From: Toxorhynchites rutilus septentrionalis
Taxonomy: Eukaryota > Arthropoda > Insecta > Diptera > Culicidae
DNA: 64,000 nucleotides
NCBI RefSeq assembly: GCF_029784135.1
Contig: NC_073746.1
Coordinates: 39,633,378 to 39,697,377, forward strand
Reading direction: 5' to 3'
In this document: positions 43,796-55,985 of the stretch, piece by piece
How the letters are laid out: the number at the start of each line of letters is the position of its first letter
Numbering within the stretch: the first letter of the stretch is position 1
Translations under genes and position numbers: made by a program
Notes under the pieces: model-generated
Database searches by the model: none
What the model was told of the DNA's origin: nothing
What the model saw: the letters and a program-made list of their open reading frames with translations, nothing else

Positions 43796-44929
43796 ATGTC
43801 ATTGCCTACCACCAATGCACCTTCCGTAAATAATCTGCATGTTCAGCATGCCGGTGCCGAAGGTGACATCCTCAAAGCTATTGAAGTAATGTTCACCGAG
43901 AAGCAGAAGAAGGATGACGAGGACAGAAGGAATCTTATACAGAAGTTCGAGGAACTTAATGCGTCGGTTTCATCATCAGTTAATGATTTGCGAAAAGAAG
44001 TGAACGAGCAGTCGCAGGAGTATGGAGTGGAATTGGATCACCTGCGAAATCAAATGAATGCATTGTCAGCATTAAAAGATTTCAGTGTAGCGTTAAACGC
44101 TATGCAAATCACTGGGAATCCGATAGGCCAAAGCTCTCCTCAGCCCACTCGACGTGAAAGCGTCTCCCATTTTGGTGCAAATACTTCTGCACTGCCGGGC
44201 TTCAGTGGCATCGGTGATCAAACAGCCGAGCATAGAGAAATCACGTATGCAGCTGCAACTAACGTACGAACCGGAATACCATCACATGTAAAAATTACTC
44301 CGGACATATACGATGGAAGTAAAAATTGGTCAGATTACGTTCTATCGTTCGAGATGGGAGCCGATATCAATGGATGGTCTATGGAGCTTCGAGCAAAATA
44401 TTTAGCCGCGATGCTGAGAGGCCCTGCACTCGAGGTCCTCCGAAATATCGCGCCAGAGATTCGTAACGATTATTATGTTCTCAAAAATTCTCTAAACCAA
44501 CGCTTCGGAGATGAGTTCCGAAGAGGACTGCATCATGCACAGCTGCGGTCAAGGCAACAGCAACGATGTGAAGACATCACGACCTATTCCGATGCTGTCA
44601 AAAGACTCGTATCTTCGGCTTACCATAATTGTCCTAATGATGTTCGCGATTTAATTGCTCTCAATCATTTTATCGACGGTCTAATCGATCCTCTTGTCCA
44701 AGACCGAGTTCGGCTAGCCAACGTTAAAAAACTAGACGAAGCGGTTCAAATGGCTCTGCAAATAGAATATAGCCGAAATGCGACCAGATCGGCCCAAAAA
44801 GCTGTTAGATTAGTAGCATCAGCTACAACCGAAAGCGAACAATCTGTAGGTACACAAACCAGACCATTTCGTAAAAGGTACCAATACAAAACTAAAAACC
44901 GATCGGGAAACGATTGTTCGCCGGCTTAG
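43796..44929 (+). pseudogene. gypsy Gag, zinc knuckle degraded
   Basis: 377 codons from the first ATG after the LTR. Residues ~30-90 form a coiled coil ('EKQKKDDEDRRNLIQKFEEL'). The capsid-like core follows ('HVKITPDIYDGSKNWSDYVL', then 'LAAMLRGPALEVLRN', 'SLNQRFGDEF'), the retrotransposon-gag pattern. A basic tail 'FRKRYQYKTKNRSGNDCSPA' then ends. The expected CCHC knuckle is not intact. Its second half ('GLVGHRSAK') appears in the pol frame just after the stop, with Thr where the last Cys should be, so a small indel seems to have split the knuckle. Gag and pol may have been one ORF or may rely on a -1 shift. Confidence 0.82.
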
Positions 44930-46014
44930 TGGGGCATAGGTCGGCAAAAACTCAAGCTCCATCCAGCATCTATTACGTTCACACTTTAACGCGACATCAT
45001 GGCAGTTATCTCGCTTCAATTAGTATAGAAGGTAAACCGTGCGAAGCAATTGTTGATAGTGGAGCAGCAAAAACTCTCATCAGCCGAAATTTCTATGAGA
45101 AACTGGGACAATTGATCACAAGTGTTAACAAAAAGTTCATACGGACCGTATCTGGACAATTAATACCAGTTTTGGCAGAAATCACAGTAACTTTCGCGAT
45201 CGGACAGCTTAATGTTGACCACACAGCTTGGGTCGTTGACCTTCCAGAAGACTGTATCCTAGGGAGTGATTTTTTGGCCAAAAATGCTTGTAAAATGGAT
45301 TTCGTGCGAGGAACGTTACAATTCTTGGAGACTGGGTCAATTCCGCTGACGCGATACAGCATAGAGGAAAGATCATTCCCAGCTGTGCTCCTAAGTGACG
45401 TGAAAATCCCAGCCAACAGCGAATTCATTGCTCCTGCTAACTGTGTTGTGAATCAGAGTCAACAAACGCTCATGGTTGAAGGAAACATAGATAACTCAGA
45501 ACTCGTCATCGCGAGGACGATTTCCGACGCAGCACAAGAAATCGTTCCTATTCGGATGCTAAACACTTCAACGTCTCCTGTCATTTTAAAAGCCGGAACA
45601 ATCGTCGGCGAGTGCCACCCGGTTTCAGTAATTCAACCCTCTGGGAATCAAGGTATCCGTAAGAGTGTTTGCGTCGGGCGAATCCCCAAACACCTTACTG
45701 CGCTTTTCACTGCGTCCAGCAGTAAACTTGATGCAAATCAACAATTAAAACTAGCAAATCTTTTAGAAGAATACCAGGATGTCTTTAGCCAAGACCCAAA
45801 TGACATGGGAAAAACAACTGTAGTGAAGCATAAAATAAATACCGGTGACCACAAGCCAATTAAAATACCTCCAAGAAGAATACCTTTATCCAAACGAGAA
45901 GAAATGGACAGTCTGTTGGTGGAGATGGAATCGCGTGGAATTATCAAGCCCTCCCAAAGCCCTTGGTGCTCACCAGTCGTTTTGGTGAAGAAGAAAGACG
46001 GATCAACCAGGTTG
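44914..46014 (+). pseudogene. gypsy Pol part 1: protease and RT start
   Basis: Overlaps the end of gag in the -1 frame. The aspartic protease active site is 'AIVDSGAAKTLISRNFYEKL' (45048 onward), and 'DCILGSDFLAKNACKMD' is the usual second protease motif. Linker, then the RT N-terminus ('RGIIKPSQSPWCSPVVLVKK', 'KDGSTRL'). Homology leaves this frame near 46015, at the start of the motif that precedes the first RT catalytic region, and continues in another frame. The apparent protein ends at 46032. Confidence 0.85.
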
Positions 46015-46185
46015 TCGATTATCGTAAGTTGAACGATCTGACTATAAAAGATTCTTACCCTCTTCCCAGGATTGATCTGACCCTCGACGCCTTGAATGGG
46101 TCACGATGGTTTTCGACACTAGACATGCAGAGTGGCTTTTGGCAGGTTCCGTTAGATGAGGCAGACCAACAAGGATCTATGGAAA
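46015..46185 (+). pseudogene. gypsy Pol part 2: short RT stretch in shifted frame
   Basis: Carries 'VDYRKLNDLTIKDSYPLPRI' and 'LDMQSGFWQVPLDEAD' with the first RT catalytic Asp. Bounded by a small deletion at each side (near 46012-46020 and near 46165-46185); the second also removes several conserved residues. The frame shift of the first is undone by the second, so downstream pol is back in the part-1 frame. The residues lost are within the RT palm, so RT would be inactive. Confidence 0.82.
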
Positions 46186-46602
46186 TTTACCGTCATGCCC
46201 TTCGGTTTATGTAATAGTCCGGCCACCTTTGAACGTCTTATGGATCTGGTGCTAAAAGGACTCCCTTGGACGATTTGCTTGGTGTACATGGACGACCTAA
46301 TCGTACACTCAGAGAACTTCGAAGGTCACCTTGAAAACTTGGCTGCAATCTTTAAAAGATTGCGTATCGCTAATCTGAAGCTAAATCCAAATAAGTGTAC
46401 CTTGCTTGAGCACACGGTGAGATTCCTGGGACATACTGTTTCTTCAACCGGTGTGCATACAGATCCAAGCAAGATTCGGGCAATCCTCGAATGGTCACGT
46501 CCAAAAGACAAAACGGAACTGCGAAGTTTCATTGGAATCTGCGCTTACTATAGGAAATTCGTGAAGGATTTTTCTGCCATAGCGAAGCCACTACATCAAT
46601 AA
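46186..46602 (+). pseudogene. gypsy Pol part 3: RT palm and thumb
   Basis: Contains 'MPFGLCNSPATFERLMDLVL', the catalytic 'LVYMDDLIVHSE' (46281-46310), 'HTVRFLGHTVSSTGVHTDPS' and 'RSFIGICAYYRKFVKDFS'. It ends at a TAA (46600-46602) that is in the same frame as the following segment, so this is a nonsense codon rather than a frameshift. Confidence 0.87.
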
Positions 46603-48453
46603 ACTGAACCCAAAATGAAATACGCCTGGAGCCCAAGCTGCGAAGAAGCCTTCGTGAAATTGAAGCAACTACTAACAACAGCTCCGGTCTTAGCATTCCC
46701 CGACGGACAATCATCTTTTATCCTCGATACCGACGCAAGTTATTACGGAATAGGAGCAGTTTTGTCCCAGATGCAAGATGGGAAAGAGAAAGTAATCGCC
46801 TACTATAGCAAATGTTTGTCAAAAGCGGAACGTAATTACTGCGTGACCAGAAAAGAACTTCTTGCTGTTGTGAAATCGGTAAATCATTTTCATCATTACT
46901 TGTATGGACGGCAATTTCTACTCAGGACCGACCACGCTGCCTTACAATGGTTCCGCAATTTCAAATGTTTGGAAGGGCAGTTGGCGCGCTGGGTGGAACG
47001 CCTATCAGAGTACGATTTTCGATGTGAGCATAGACCTGGACTGAAGCATCGCAACGCTGATGCACTCTCAAGGAGACCCTGTTACGATACCAGCTGCCAG
47101 CATTGTGATAAATTAGAATCGAAAAATCAAAACGAGCTGGAGGATTGTCGAGTGATTTACAATGGAGGACGGGACTTATCAGCAGTTCAATTAACCGATG
47201 TCGATTTAAAATTAGTTGTCGGATGGGTGAAGGCAGGACACCGACCGAAAGCGGACGATATTGCTGGACTTTCTACTATTTGCAAGTCTTATTGGAAAAA
47301 CTTCGACGACCTGGGAATCGTAAATGGAGTCTTGATCCGCAGATTTCATAAATCAAATGGAACATTCTTTCAGACAGTTTTACCAAAAACTTTGGTACCT
47401 GAAATTCTAACAAACATACACAACGGTTTGACTGGTGGCCATTACGGTGTCAATAAGACTACATCGAAGGTTAAAGAAAGATTCTATTGGCCTGGAATGT
47501 CTCGTGACATAAAATTATGGTGCATGCAGTGTACAATTTGTTCGGCTAGGAAAGGTCCTCCAAAACGATTGCGAGGAAACTTAGAACCATCACTTGTCGG
47601 GGAACCGTTTGAAAGACTCGGTATAGACATTCTAGGTCCATTGCCTGCCTCTTCTATCGGAAACAGATACATTCTGGTAATCTGCGATTATTTCACCAAA
47701 TGGCCAGAAGCTGTAGCTCTCCCGACTCAAACTGCCGAAAACGTTGCTGAAGCTCTGGTAGCAACTGTTGTTTCGAGATTTGGCGTGCCTCGTAGCATAC
47801 ATTCGGATCAAGGAAGAAATTTTGAATCAGATGTCTTCAGAGGTATGTTAAAGCTTTTAGGTGTTGATAAGACTCGTACTACAGCTTTACATCCACAATC
47901 TGACGGTTTAGTAGAAAGGATGAACAGAACGCTTCTGGACTATCTCGCGAAATTTGTCGATAAGGATCAACACAACTGGGATAAGCTTCTACCCTTTGCG
48001 CTAATGAGTTATAGAGCAGCTGAACACAACTCCACCAAATTTTCTCCTGCTCTGTTAATCTTAGGAAGAGAAATCAGACTACCCATAGATCTCTGGCGAC
48101 CCCCACCTCCAGACAGCGGTGTCTCATCTTTACCGGCATTCCTGCAAACAAAACTGGAGCAAATGCATAAAACAGCTGATATCGTCAGAACAAATTTGAA
48201 GATAACCGCAGACAGCATGAAGGAATGGTATAATCATAGTTCAAATCAAATCGACTTGTATGTTGGGCAGCTTGTTTGGTTGTACAATCCAAAGCGCAGT
48301 TTGGGTAGATCTCCAAAGCTCCAATCAAACTGGGAAGGTCCGTATCAAATCGAAAGGAAGTTGAACAAGCTGATTTCCGAGATTCGACGGGGTAGAAGTG
48401 ATAAAAAAATTGTTCACATTGATCGTCTTGCACCCTATTCTTCAACAAGATAA
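46603..48453 (+). pseudogene. gypsy Pol part 4: RNase H and integrase
   Basis: First ATG at 46615. RNase H: 'FILDTDASYYGIGAVLSQ', 'VTRKELLAVV', 'LLRTDHAALQW', 'HRNADALSRRP'. The integrase zinc region is around 'GGHYGVNKTTSKVKERFYWP' with Cys pair 'CMQCTIC'. The catalytic core has D in 'RLGIDILGPLP', D in 'IHSDQGRNFES' and E in 'GLVERMNRTLLDY'. The C-terminal part ('VGQLVWLYNPKRSLGRSPKL', 'NWEGPYQIERKLN') is the usual GPY/F-type module. All key integrase residues are present and this 612-codon segment is unbroken. Confidence 0.9.
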
Positions 48454-48474
48454 CTTGTCGGGACGAACAAGTCC

Positions 48475-48486
48475 TGAGAGGAGAGC
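48475..48486 (+). other. polypurine tract
   Basis: GAGAGGAGAGC lies just before the 3' LTR, the position for plus-strand priming. Confidence 0.7.
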
Positions 48487-48488
48487 TG

Positions 48489-48746
48489 TGTTACGGAATT
48501 TACGGATACTCGCTGTGCGAACTAATTTATAATGAGAAGATGTATTCGTAGGGGAAGAAAAGGTAGACGTTAATAAAAGTTAGTCGATTATGGAATAGCA
48601 AACGAAGCTACACGTGTTTTACTCCGTCGTAAAAAGATTCATGAAACGTGGTATAATCCCTACTTCAGTATTCCGTTTTGTCTGTGGACACACAGGTTAT
48701 TCGCATCTGTGATTGGAGAAACGAAAAACCAATAAATTTTGTAACA
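48489..48746 (+). repeat. 3' LTR (258 bp)
   Basis: Full-length LTR, beginning TGTTACGG and ending GTAACA. It contains the 75 bp missing from the 5' LTR (after AATAGCAAAC, up to the shared TGTCTGTGGACACAC). AATAAA is present 12 bp before the end. Confidence 0.95.
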
Positions 48747-48750
48747 GTAT

Positions 48751-49920
48751 TTTATTCGAGGGCTTCAAGAAACAGTGCTGATTGTTTTCAATTACTCTGA
48801 TCGATAATTAGTTATTAATTCTATGAATTGTTTCGCCTAGTTGAAAAATCGGCCAACTCCAAAAATTAAAATTTTACAGGAAAGACGATTTTCTGTAGCA
48901 TCATGCCACCCGTTTTGCAGCACATCATGATTTTCAAATGTGTGTTTTTTAGAGAATTGATCGATATTGATCCTGTTCTCTATACCAATAAGTGCAAAAA
49001 TGTATCTAAGGTCTAAGAAACCGAAAAAATGAATTTCTCAAACTTGTGGAGTTTGCCGGTTTTACAACTTGTGGATTACGTTAATATCTTTTATATATTG
49101 GGCATTCAGTGTTATGATGGAAATTTCCACCATTTTGCAATGAGGCAAACATGTTTGCATCCAAATTTTGCATCCTTCCATCCAACGCTACATGTTATTT
49201 GCATATAATTTTTTCAAACTTCCATCCAATGCAATATGTTGTGCATGACATGCTTTCTAATAGCAGTTAAAAGTACATCACGCTCCGATGCGCAACCTAA
49301 AAAGTAAGATGTCCCAACTTACAATAGGGAAAGAAGAAAAATCGAACGGTTATCCGATTCAGATAACTGTTCGATTCCAGAATTTGAGATTTTTACCTCC
49401 ATAACTCGATGGTCCCTTGGATATCGAGTTAGAGAGAGTTGACTGTACTTATTTAGATGCAACATGTTGCTTTTCATGAGAAGATGTATCTATTTTCTCA
49501 AACTATTTATGGTTTTAGGCTGGCTAGCGAACTTATCGTGTAAATACGGGTTTTATACGAATGATTTATCTTGCTTGGAGAAGAAAATGATTAACTTATG
49601 GCTTCTTGTTAACAGAACGGAACGAATGAAATTCTTAGAAAGTTCTGGCAAATCATTGAGGATATATATAGAACATCATAATGGGAAAATACAAGCGATG
49701 GAAAATGCAGATTTTGGAACATCTCGGAAGATCTCCGCTATCCACAACTGCTTCCAAAATTAAGGAATAAGTTGAAAAAGTAACGGAATTTTATCGTCAA
49801 ATGTAACCAGTTGCATCTAAACAAGTCTTTTTTTCAAAGGTTTGTGGCTTTTTGAACACTGATGTTGCCTGTTTGATATTTTTGTGTATCTCTCGTATAT
49901 GGTCCTACCTTCGAATCATC
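48751..49920. other. no gene recognised; half MITE at 49396-49445
   Basis: AT-rich. At 49396-49445 TAACTCGATGGTCCC...TCGAGTTAGAGAGAGTTGACTG followed by TA matches the right half of the 162-bp MITE at 19076-19237, without its left half. Confidence 0.6.
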
Positions 49921-50019
49921 CCAGCCAACATTGAATTTTATAACTTTCTATATTCTAAGTCGAGTAAAAAATAGAATCGAATCACAATCATTGTATACTT
50001 TCATCATGTGTAAACAGGT

Positions 50020-50795
50020 CGGATTCGATTATATACAGACTCGATTATATGTGATTCGATTATATGCAATTTTGAACTACAGTTTATTTTTATATATATT
50101 TTTTCTATATTTCAAATATGACTCATTTCAAGAATAAATGTAACCTTTCAACGTTAAGGTGTAATTTAAGTGACAGGAATTGTTTATATCGATATTGCAG
50201 CCGAATTAAGGAAGATGTCATGATGGGTGTCAAAGAACAAATTTTAGAGCGGTTAGAGAACTTCAATTTAATAGATATAAACAATCTAGTTTAATATAAA
50301 TTATTAGGATGAAATTAATAATAACACATTAAAAATTATTAACTTTTAAGTTTTTCGCTTCTAAAATGTTATTAAAATCCACTAATTTAAATGTTCCACT
50401 ACTATATCCTGTACTAAATTTTCTCATCTTTCAAATGAAAGCAACAGTCTTCCGTAGCGTACTTTGTAGAGCCAGTTTGAAGCAACAGAGTCGGAAACAA
50501 AAAAAAAGTTCTATAACTCTGTCATTGTTGAATTTTGAACATTTGCGTAGAAAGATTTTTTTTCATCAAATATGATCGTCTATCACCTCCTGAGATAATC
50601 TGGATAAATTTATTTTTTTCATGTGAGAAAGGTGTTTCCTGACTTTAAAGGGATGAATCAAAAATCAAATTCTTCTTTTATATTCAAAAAACGAAAAATA
50701 CATGCAAAAAAAAAACGAATAAAAAACTTTTTTTTTCACTCGATTATATACAGGATTCGATTATATACAGTGAAAAGAAATCAGATATAATCCAG
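50020..50795. repeat. TCGATTATATACAG repeat, copy 1
   Basis: The body (50140-50730) is the reverse complement of 55250-55960. Its outer parts carry several GATTCGATTATATACAG motifs (50023-50065, 50740-50770). Markers shared with copy 2 include 'ttgcagccgaattaag', 'ttctcatctttcaaatgaaa' and 'tcacctcctgagataatctgg'. Non-coding; class unknown. It may itself interrupt a CCAGCCAACATT-ended MITE starting at 49921. Confidence 0.75.
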
Positions 50796-51387
50796 TCCGC
50801 GCTGTATAAAATTGAATGAAGTGCGAAAACCCCGATTTCATTCATCACGATATATTAAGTTGTAATGTGGCATGACAAGCATCGGTTCTACGATATACAC
50901 TATCGCAAAATCGAACTAATCTACATCATATATGCACATCATTCAGATGCAGTTCGTGAGTCACATTAACGTCAATGTATTACCGCGTAAAAATGTGTTA
51001 CATGATGTGAAAAATCCTTCAACAGTAAAAAATTAGATCGTAATAGATAACATATTACATCATATTGTGAATTTTACACATGAAGATCCGCGATGACGTG
51101 TGTACAGTATTAATCTCTCCCAGATCAGCAGGCTCGAAGGCAGAGACTAAAATTAAGTAGTGTATCGAAAAGTAATCGCAAAACAATAAAAAATAAATAA
51201 AAATTCAAATTGGTTGTTGAAATTATGGGGTATAAATATGATGCTGCATAGCATACACTATAGTTAAACGATTTTTTCCGGGTTTATGTATTTTAGTACA
51301 TCATATAACAATGAAATATATGGTATAGGATGATGTAAATATCTGATGCAATCGATTTCTACATATACACGATTATTGACTTTGAAG

Positions 51388-51489
51388 CCAACATCCAAAC
51401 ATCCGAAATAAAAACACTTTTCTTATAATATAAATACCAATATTTATATTATAAGAAAAGTGTTTTTATTTCGGATGTTTGGATGTTGG
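51388..51489. repeat. perfect 49-bp inverted repeat with 4-nt loop
   Basis: Bases 51388-51436 and 51441-51489 are exact reverse complements (49 of 49), separated by CCAA. The arms start CCAACATCCAAACATCC. A short GGATGTTGG/GGTTGTTGG direct repeat follows to about 51525. Confidence 0.97.
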
Positions 51490-51529
51490 ATGTTGGCTGT
51501 TGGTTGTTGGTTGTTGGATGTTGGGAGAG

Positions 51530-54500
51530 ATTTTGATATATTAAATATTTTTATTAGAATACTAGCATTAATTCGTAATTTCCAGTCAATTTGCATTATT
51601 TTCATCATTATTCTCGTTCTTTCATTAATTTATTATCATAGATAAGCAGTAATTCAAGAAGCGAAGGATTCACAGAGCAATAAAAATCCAATTTGAGCAA
51701 ATTGACAAATTAACTCTCAACATTAACATGCACATTGAACATCGAAGTAGTTTTTTAGAAAAATTCCATCTCCAACGCATAATATAATACTCAATTCGCT
51801 TCTTTCGAATATTACCGTAGAAGGCATCAAAACATTTGAATTAACTCTTTTCTAGAAAGTGTTCGTGGCTCTGAAAAGTGTCGATGAATAGTTTTGTGAA
51901 AACAGTTGAAGAAGGATAATTGATGATTGACCTTTATACCTGCGAGAGAAAAACACATGCTGATAAGATGACACAATTTGTCTTCTTATAGCAAAGCATC
52001 AATGCAACAAGGCAGTCTCTGACGAATTTCATGCGAACTCGACTGGCTGTTGGCAGCACCATCTCAGATAGCAGTGAAACTTTGTGGGTGTAAGCACACA
52101 AATCTTTTAAGCAACTTTGCTTCTTAAAATATTCAAAAAAACGTACTTGACATTAAATAGATAAAAGTCTGTTTTCTGATTCGGCACCCTTGCTGAGAGA
52201 CGTAGTCCTACGTCAAAAGACGGGTGGGCAATGTCGGGGATATAACCGGAGAGACGCCTCATTTTCGTATTCCAGTGCAGATTCAATGTAAGTAAACTAA
52301 ATGCTTGCACTGAACGACGCAAACCACTCCAAGTAGTTCAACGCTCCAAAGTAGCGAAGCAATACAGCTTTTGAATTGACTCTTTGCCTTGGTATTAACA
52401 TGTATTGTTGACTGCTCGCTGTCTAGAGCGGCTCTAAAACACTAAATTTATTGAGTAGTTTTTCAGTGTCTCTTAGCAAAATTATATCTTTATCGCTCCC
52501 AAAGACATCATCATTCTCAAGGAAATAATCCTCAGACAATACTATGTAGTAACTTTCGCTGAACGGCGAAAGAAAATGCTCACCGAATGGGTTATTTGGA
52601 GTTCACCTCAAGTTTTCAACTTGATCTCTCATCGCAGGGGAATACCGGCTTCACATTCTACTTTAAATGCAATGCACTTTTACGACGCCACTTTTAGCCC
52701 GGAAACAATGCACGAATTGGCGAAAGTTCAATGAGTAATTTTTCTTTTTCATTTGTTCATGCGATAAAGAGATGTAGAAAGAATGTTCTTACCAAATTTG
52801 AAATAAATCGGTTGTATAGAACTTGAGATATTGTGTAGGCCAGTTTTAAAAAAGTAGTTTCGATTAAAACGCGGACAAACTATTCAGTTTGAATGAGTTT
52901 AACTCGGTAAATAATGGAAAATTCGTGAAAATTTTCTACGAATATATTCTTGAATATCTAAGCTCAGAAATATGAAGATTTTTTTTTCTGAATTTCTAGA
53001 ATTTTTCCAGTTTTTATCTGCTGTAATTCATTCGTTATAGACTTTCTGATTTCAATTATTCCTGATTTTTACAGTTTAGCAGTCGTTTAGATTTTCCAAT
53101 TCTCCTGTAGGAGCTTGGAACCTGCGACCAGAATTACTATATCTACATAATAATATGTATCTATACAGATATTTCAGACCTTTTGAAACCAAGAATCTGT
53201 AGTTACAGATTACAGATTTCTTGTGTTTCAATTTAAAAATGCAGATTTTTAAAAATAACTAATATGATAATATGATGTCAATATTAGTTTTTCCAATTTT
53301 ATCTCATCAATTTTATTCATATAGCATTTGAATCAGTCTAAATAAGAATCATTTTGGCATTCATATCTAGAGTGATGTCATTTTTTTCTCATGTTCGATC
53401 TAAGGCGAAAAGATACAAAAGTTTGGGTCATCGGGTGTTTAGCTTCTTCTTACTAAAGCATAGTGAATGTGAGTTCCAAAAGTGTGTCTACTTCTGCTAA
53501 TCTTGCTTTGAATTCTCCTGTTTTAAGGATTAAAAATGTCTAAAAGAATCATCGATACGTTTTGACGTAGGATTATGTTTTGGGGAACATAGTGAGTACG
53601 AATTCAAAACCCAAGCATCGTGTTGAAAAAACACATTGTGGTCTTCACGTTTATAGTTGAAAGCCCAAAGCGCCGGAAGGGAACAAATAAGATTGACTCA
53701 ATTCACGAAATATTGGAGCTTAAACCATCGAAAGTGCTGATGATACTCGATAGAGGTCTAACTGGAATCCGTCTTGAACGCAACCTGGAGAGGTTCAACC
53801 GAAATATTTTGGAAATTTAACAGCATCTAAGGAAGCCACACGTCCGATTTGAAGCTGTAGAAACCGAAGGCTCTAAACTGGACACAGAAAAAATATGAAT
53901 CTAAATGATACATGCCCGAATCATTCAATTAGAATGAGGAAATTCTATCAGAACCTATCCGTGTCCTAAGCATACGGCTTCAGAGCGCCTTTGTGACCAT
54001 TTTTCAAGAGTTGAGAGTTATCCCATTTTAGAATTATTAACTTATTATGTCATCGCCATGTAAACAAGATTATACTTCAAAATTCGACTCACGAATTTAA
54101 TACAGGTTTCAATGCAGATTCACTGAGAAATAAGTTAGATAAAAAGATTTGTTGAGACCAAAAACACAGATTTTATGATGACACCCTGCCTGCAACTATG
54201 AGTTTGATCTTTTGTAGCGCTTTTTCAATTGATCAATCTTTTAATTTTTCTGTACAACAATGAGACATCAAATGACTGACAACAATGCGTACTGTTCTAA
54301 CTCTATAATTCCTTTTTAACAGTTTTTTTTCAGTCAACCTCAAAGTTAAAAAAAAGTTAAAAAGTTAAAAAGTTAAAAAGCTAACATGGAGAGCTTTTTA
54401 GCTTTTTACCTTTAAAAAAAATCATTTTTTCATTTGTTGCAATTCATTCATTATACATTTCATGATTTTGCTTCGTTTAACTCATTAGCAACAAGCTGTG

Positions 54501-54579
54501 AACAATATTTTTTTTGACGAAATCCATTGGCATAATTTTTATTATTGACGTTAAAGGAACCCCAATGTTCCAGATATTT
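51530..54579. other. no gene recognised
   Basis: 3 kb of AT-rich intronic or intergenic DNA with chance ORFs only. A GTTAAAAA run with a small hairpin lies at 54340-54420. Confidence 0.45.
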
Positions 54580-54860
54580 TCCAATGTACCACTTTCCGGA
54601 GAATAACTAAAAAACCAAAAATCGAATATTGGCCAAAACCGGCTTTTTTCTTGCAGGAACTTCAATAGAATGTCGTTTTACCTACATCACAATGTGTATT
54701 CTTTTATCAAAGTACTGTAAATAAGTTATCATATTGATGTATATTCTTAGGTATTGTTTTTTTAGGTTATGTCATTGAAACACCTTCCGCACATATTTGT
54801 TTTAAATCGAATGTTTAGCCAAATACAGTTATACAAAATGAAATTAAATTGATGATGAAT
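54580..54860. repeat. dispersed repeat, pair with 6590-6900
   Basis: Same orientation and marker order as 6590-6900 ('attggccaaaaccggc', 'cacaatgtgtattcttttat'). Diverged, non-coding. Confidence 0.55.
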
Positions 54861-55209
54861 GACAGCTAATAAAATTAAGTTATCATTTGGTTCAAAAACA
54901 TCATCAAAGGTTGCTTTCCATAGATATCAAAAATTATCAAACCCTTGATATATCCAAATTTGTAAACCTGTGAATCTGATTTCCAATTGTTTTCTCCTAG
55001 CTATACCATTTATCTATAATTTGTTCTTCAGTTAGCTGTTTCTAATATGTTATATAATCCGCTAGTGTTCCAAGTTTTCTTATTAATTTCTTGTCATTTT
55101 GTCAGTACTATTTTTTCTGTCTTTGATTACTATGGAGTTTTTAATCCTTAAATCCAAAGTGTTTTCGGTGGTTTTTGATATTTTCAAATTTCTGCTCAAG
55201 ACGAACCCG

Positions 55210-55985
55210 CAATCTCGATTATATACAGTTTTCGATTTCTTTTCACTGTATATAATCGAATACTGTATACAATCGAGTCAAAAAAATGTTTTTTCTTTAT
55301 TTTTTTTTTGCATGTATTTTTCGTTTTTTGAATATAAAAGATGAATTTGATTTTTGATTCATCCCTTTAAAGTCAGAAAACACCTTTCTCACATGAAAAA
55401 AATAAATTTATCCAGATTCTCTCAGGAGGTGATAGACGATCAAATTTGATGAAAAAAATCCTCCTACACAAATGTTCGAATTTCAACAATGACAGAGTTA
55501 TAGAACTTTATTTTTGTTTCGTACTCTGTTGCCTCAAAACTGACTCTACATTACGCTACGCTACGGAAGACTATTCTCACGCTTTCATTTGAAAGATGAG
55601 AAAATTTAGTACAGGATATTGTGGTGGAACAACAAAATTAGCGGATTTCAATAACATTTTGGAAGTGAAACACTTAAAAGTTAATAAGTTTTAATGAGTT
55701 ATTATTAATTTTATCCTAAAACTTTATATTATTAAACTCGATTGTTTCTGTCAATTAAATTGAAGTTCTTTAAATGCTCTACAATTTGTTCTTTGACGCA
55801 CAACTTCTAGCTTTCTTAATTTGGCTGCAATATCGATATAAACAATTCCTGGTGAAAATTCAAGCATAATCTTTCAAAATCTCGATTTTTACCCCACTGT
55901 ACATGTAATAGACACTTACACTTCACCTTAACGCTGAAAGATTACATTTCTTCTTGAAAAAAGCCATATTTGAAATATAAAAAAA
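55210..55985. repeat. TCGATTATATACAG repeat, copy 2 (inverted to copy 1)
   Basis: Reverse complement of 50020-50795 over ~750 bp. It starts with CTCGATTATATACAG and ACTGTATATAATCGAAT motifs and ends abruptly at 55985, where the Helitron-like element begins. A third, partial copy lies at 60850-61050. Confidence 0.78.

Larger units (their letters stand above)
43564..48746 (+). mobile_element. Ty3/gypsy LTR retrotransposon, no env, frame-broken
   Basis: 5,183 bp with LTRs starting TGTTACGG and ending TTTTGTAACA and a 4-bp GTAT duplication (43560-43563, 48747-48750). A primer site follows the 5' LTR and a purine tract precedes the 3' LTR. Gene order is gag, protease, RT, RNase H, integrase, the Ty3/gypsy order. 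No envelope-like ORF lies between the integrase stop (48453) and the 3' LTR. The LTRs differ by one substitution and one 75-bp deletion, so insertion is young, yet pol has several breaks. Confidence 0.95.

Noticed and set aside
43564..48746. Possible endogenous retrovirus with envelope
   Set aside because: Only ~20 bp lie between the integrase stop and the polypurine tract; no envelope-like ORF.
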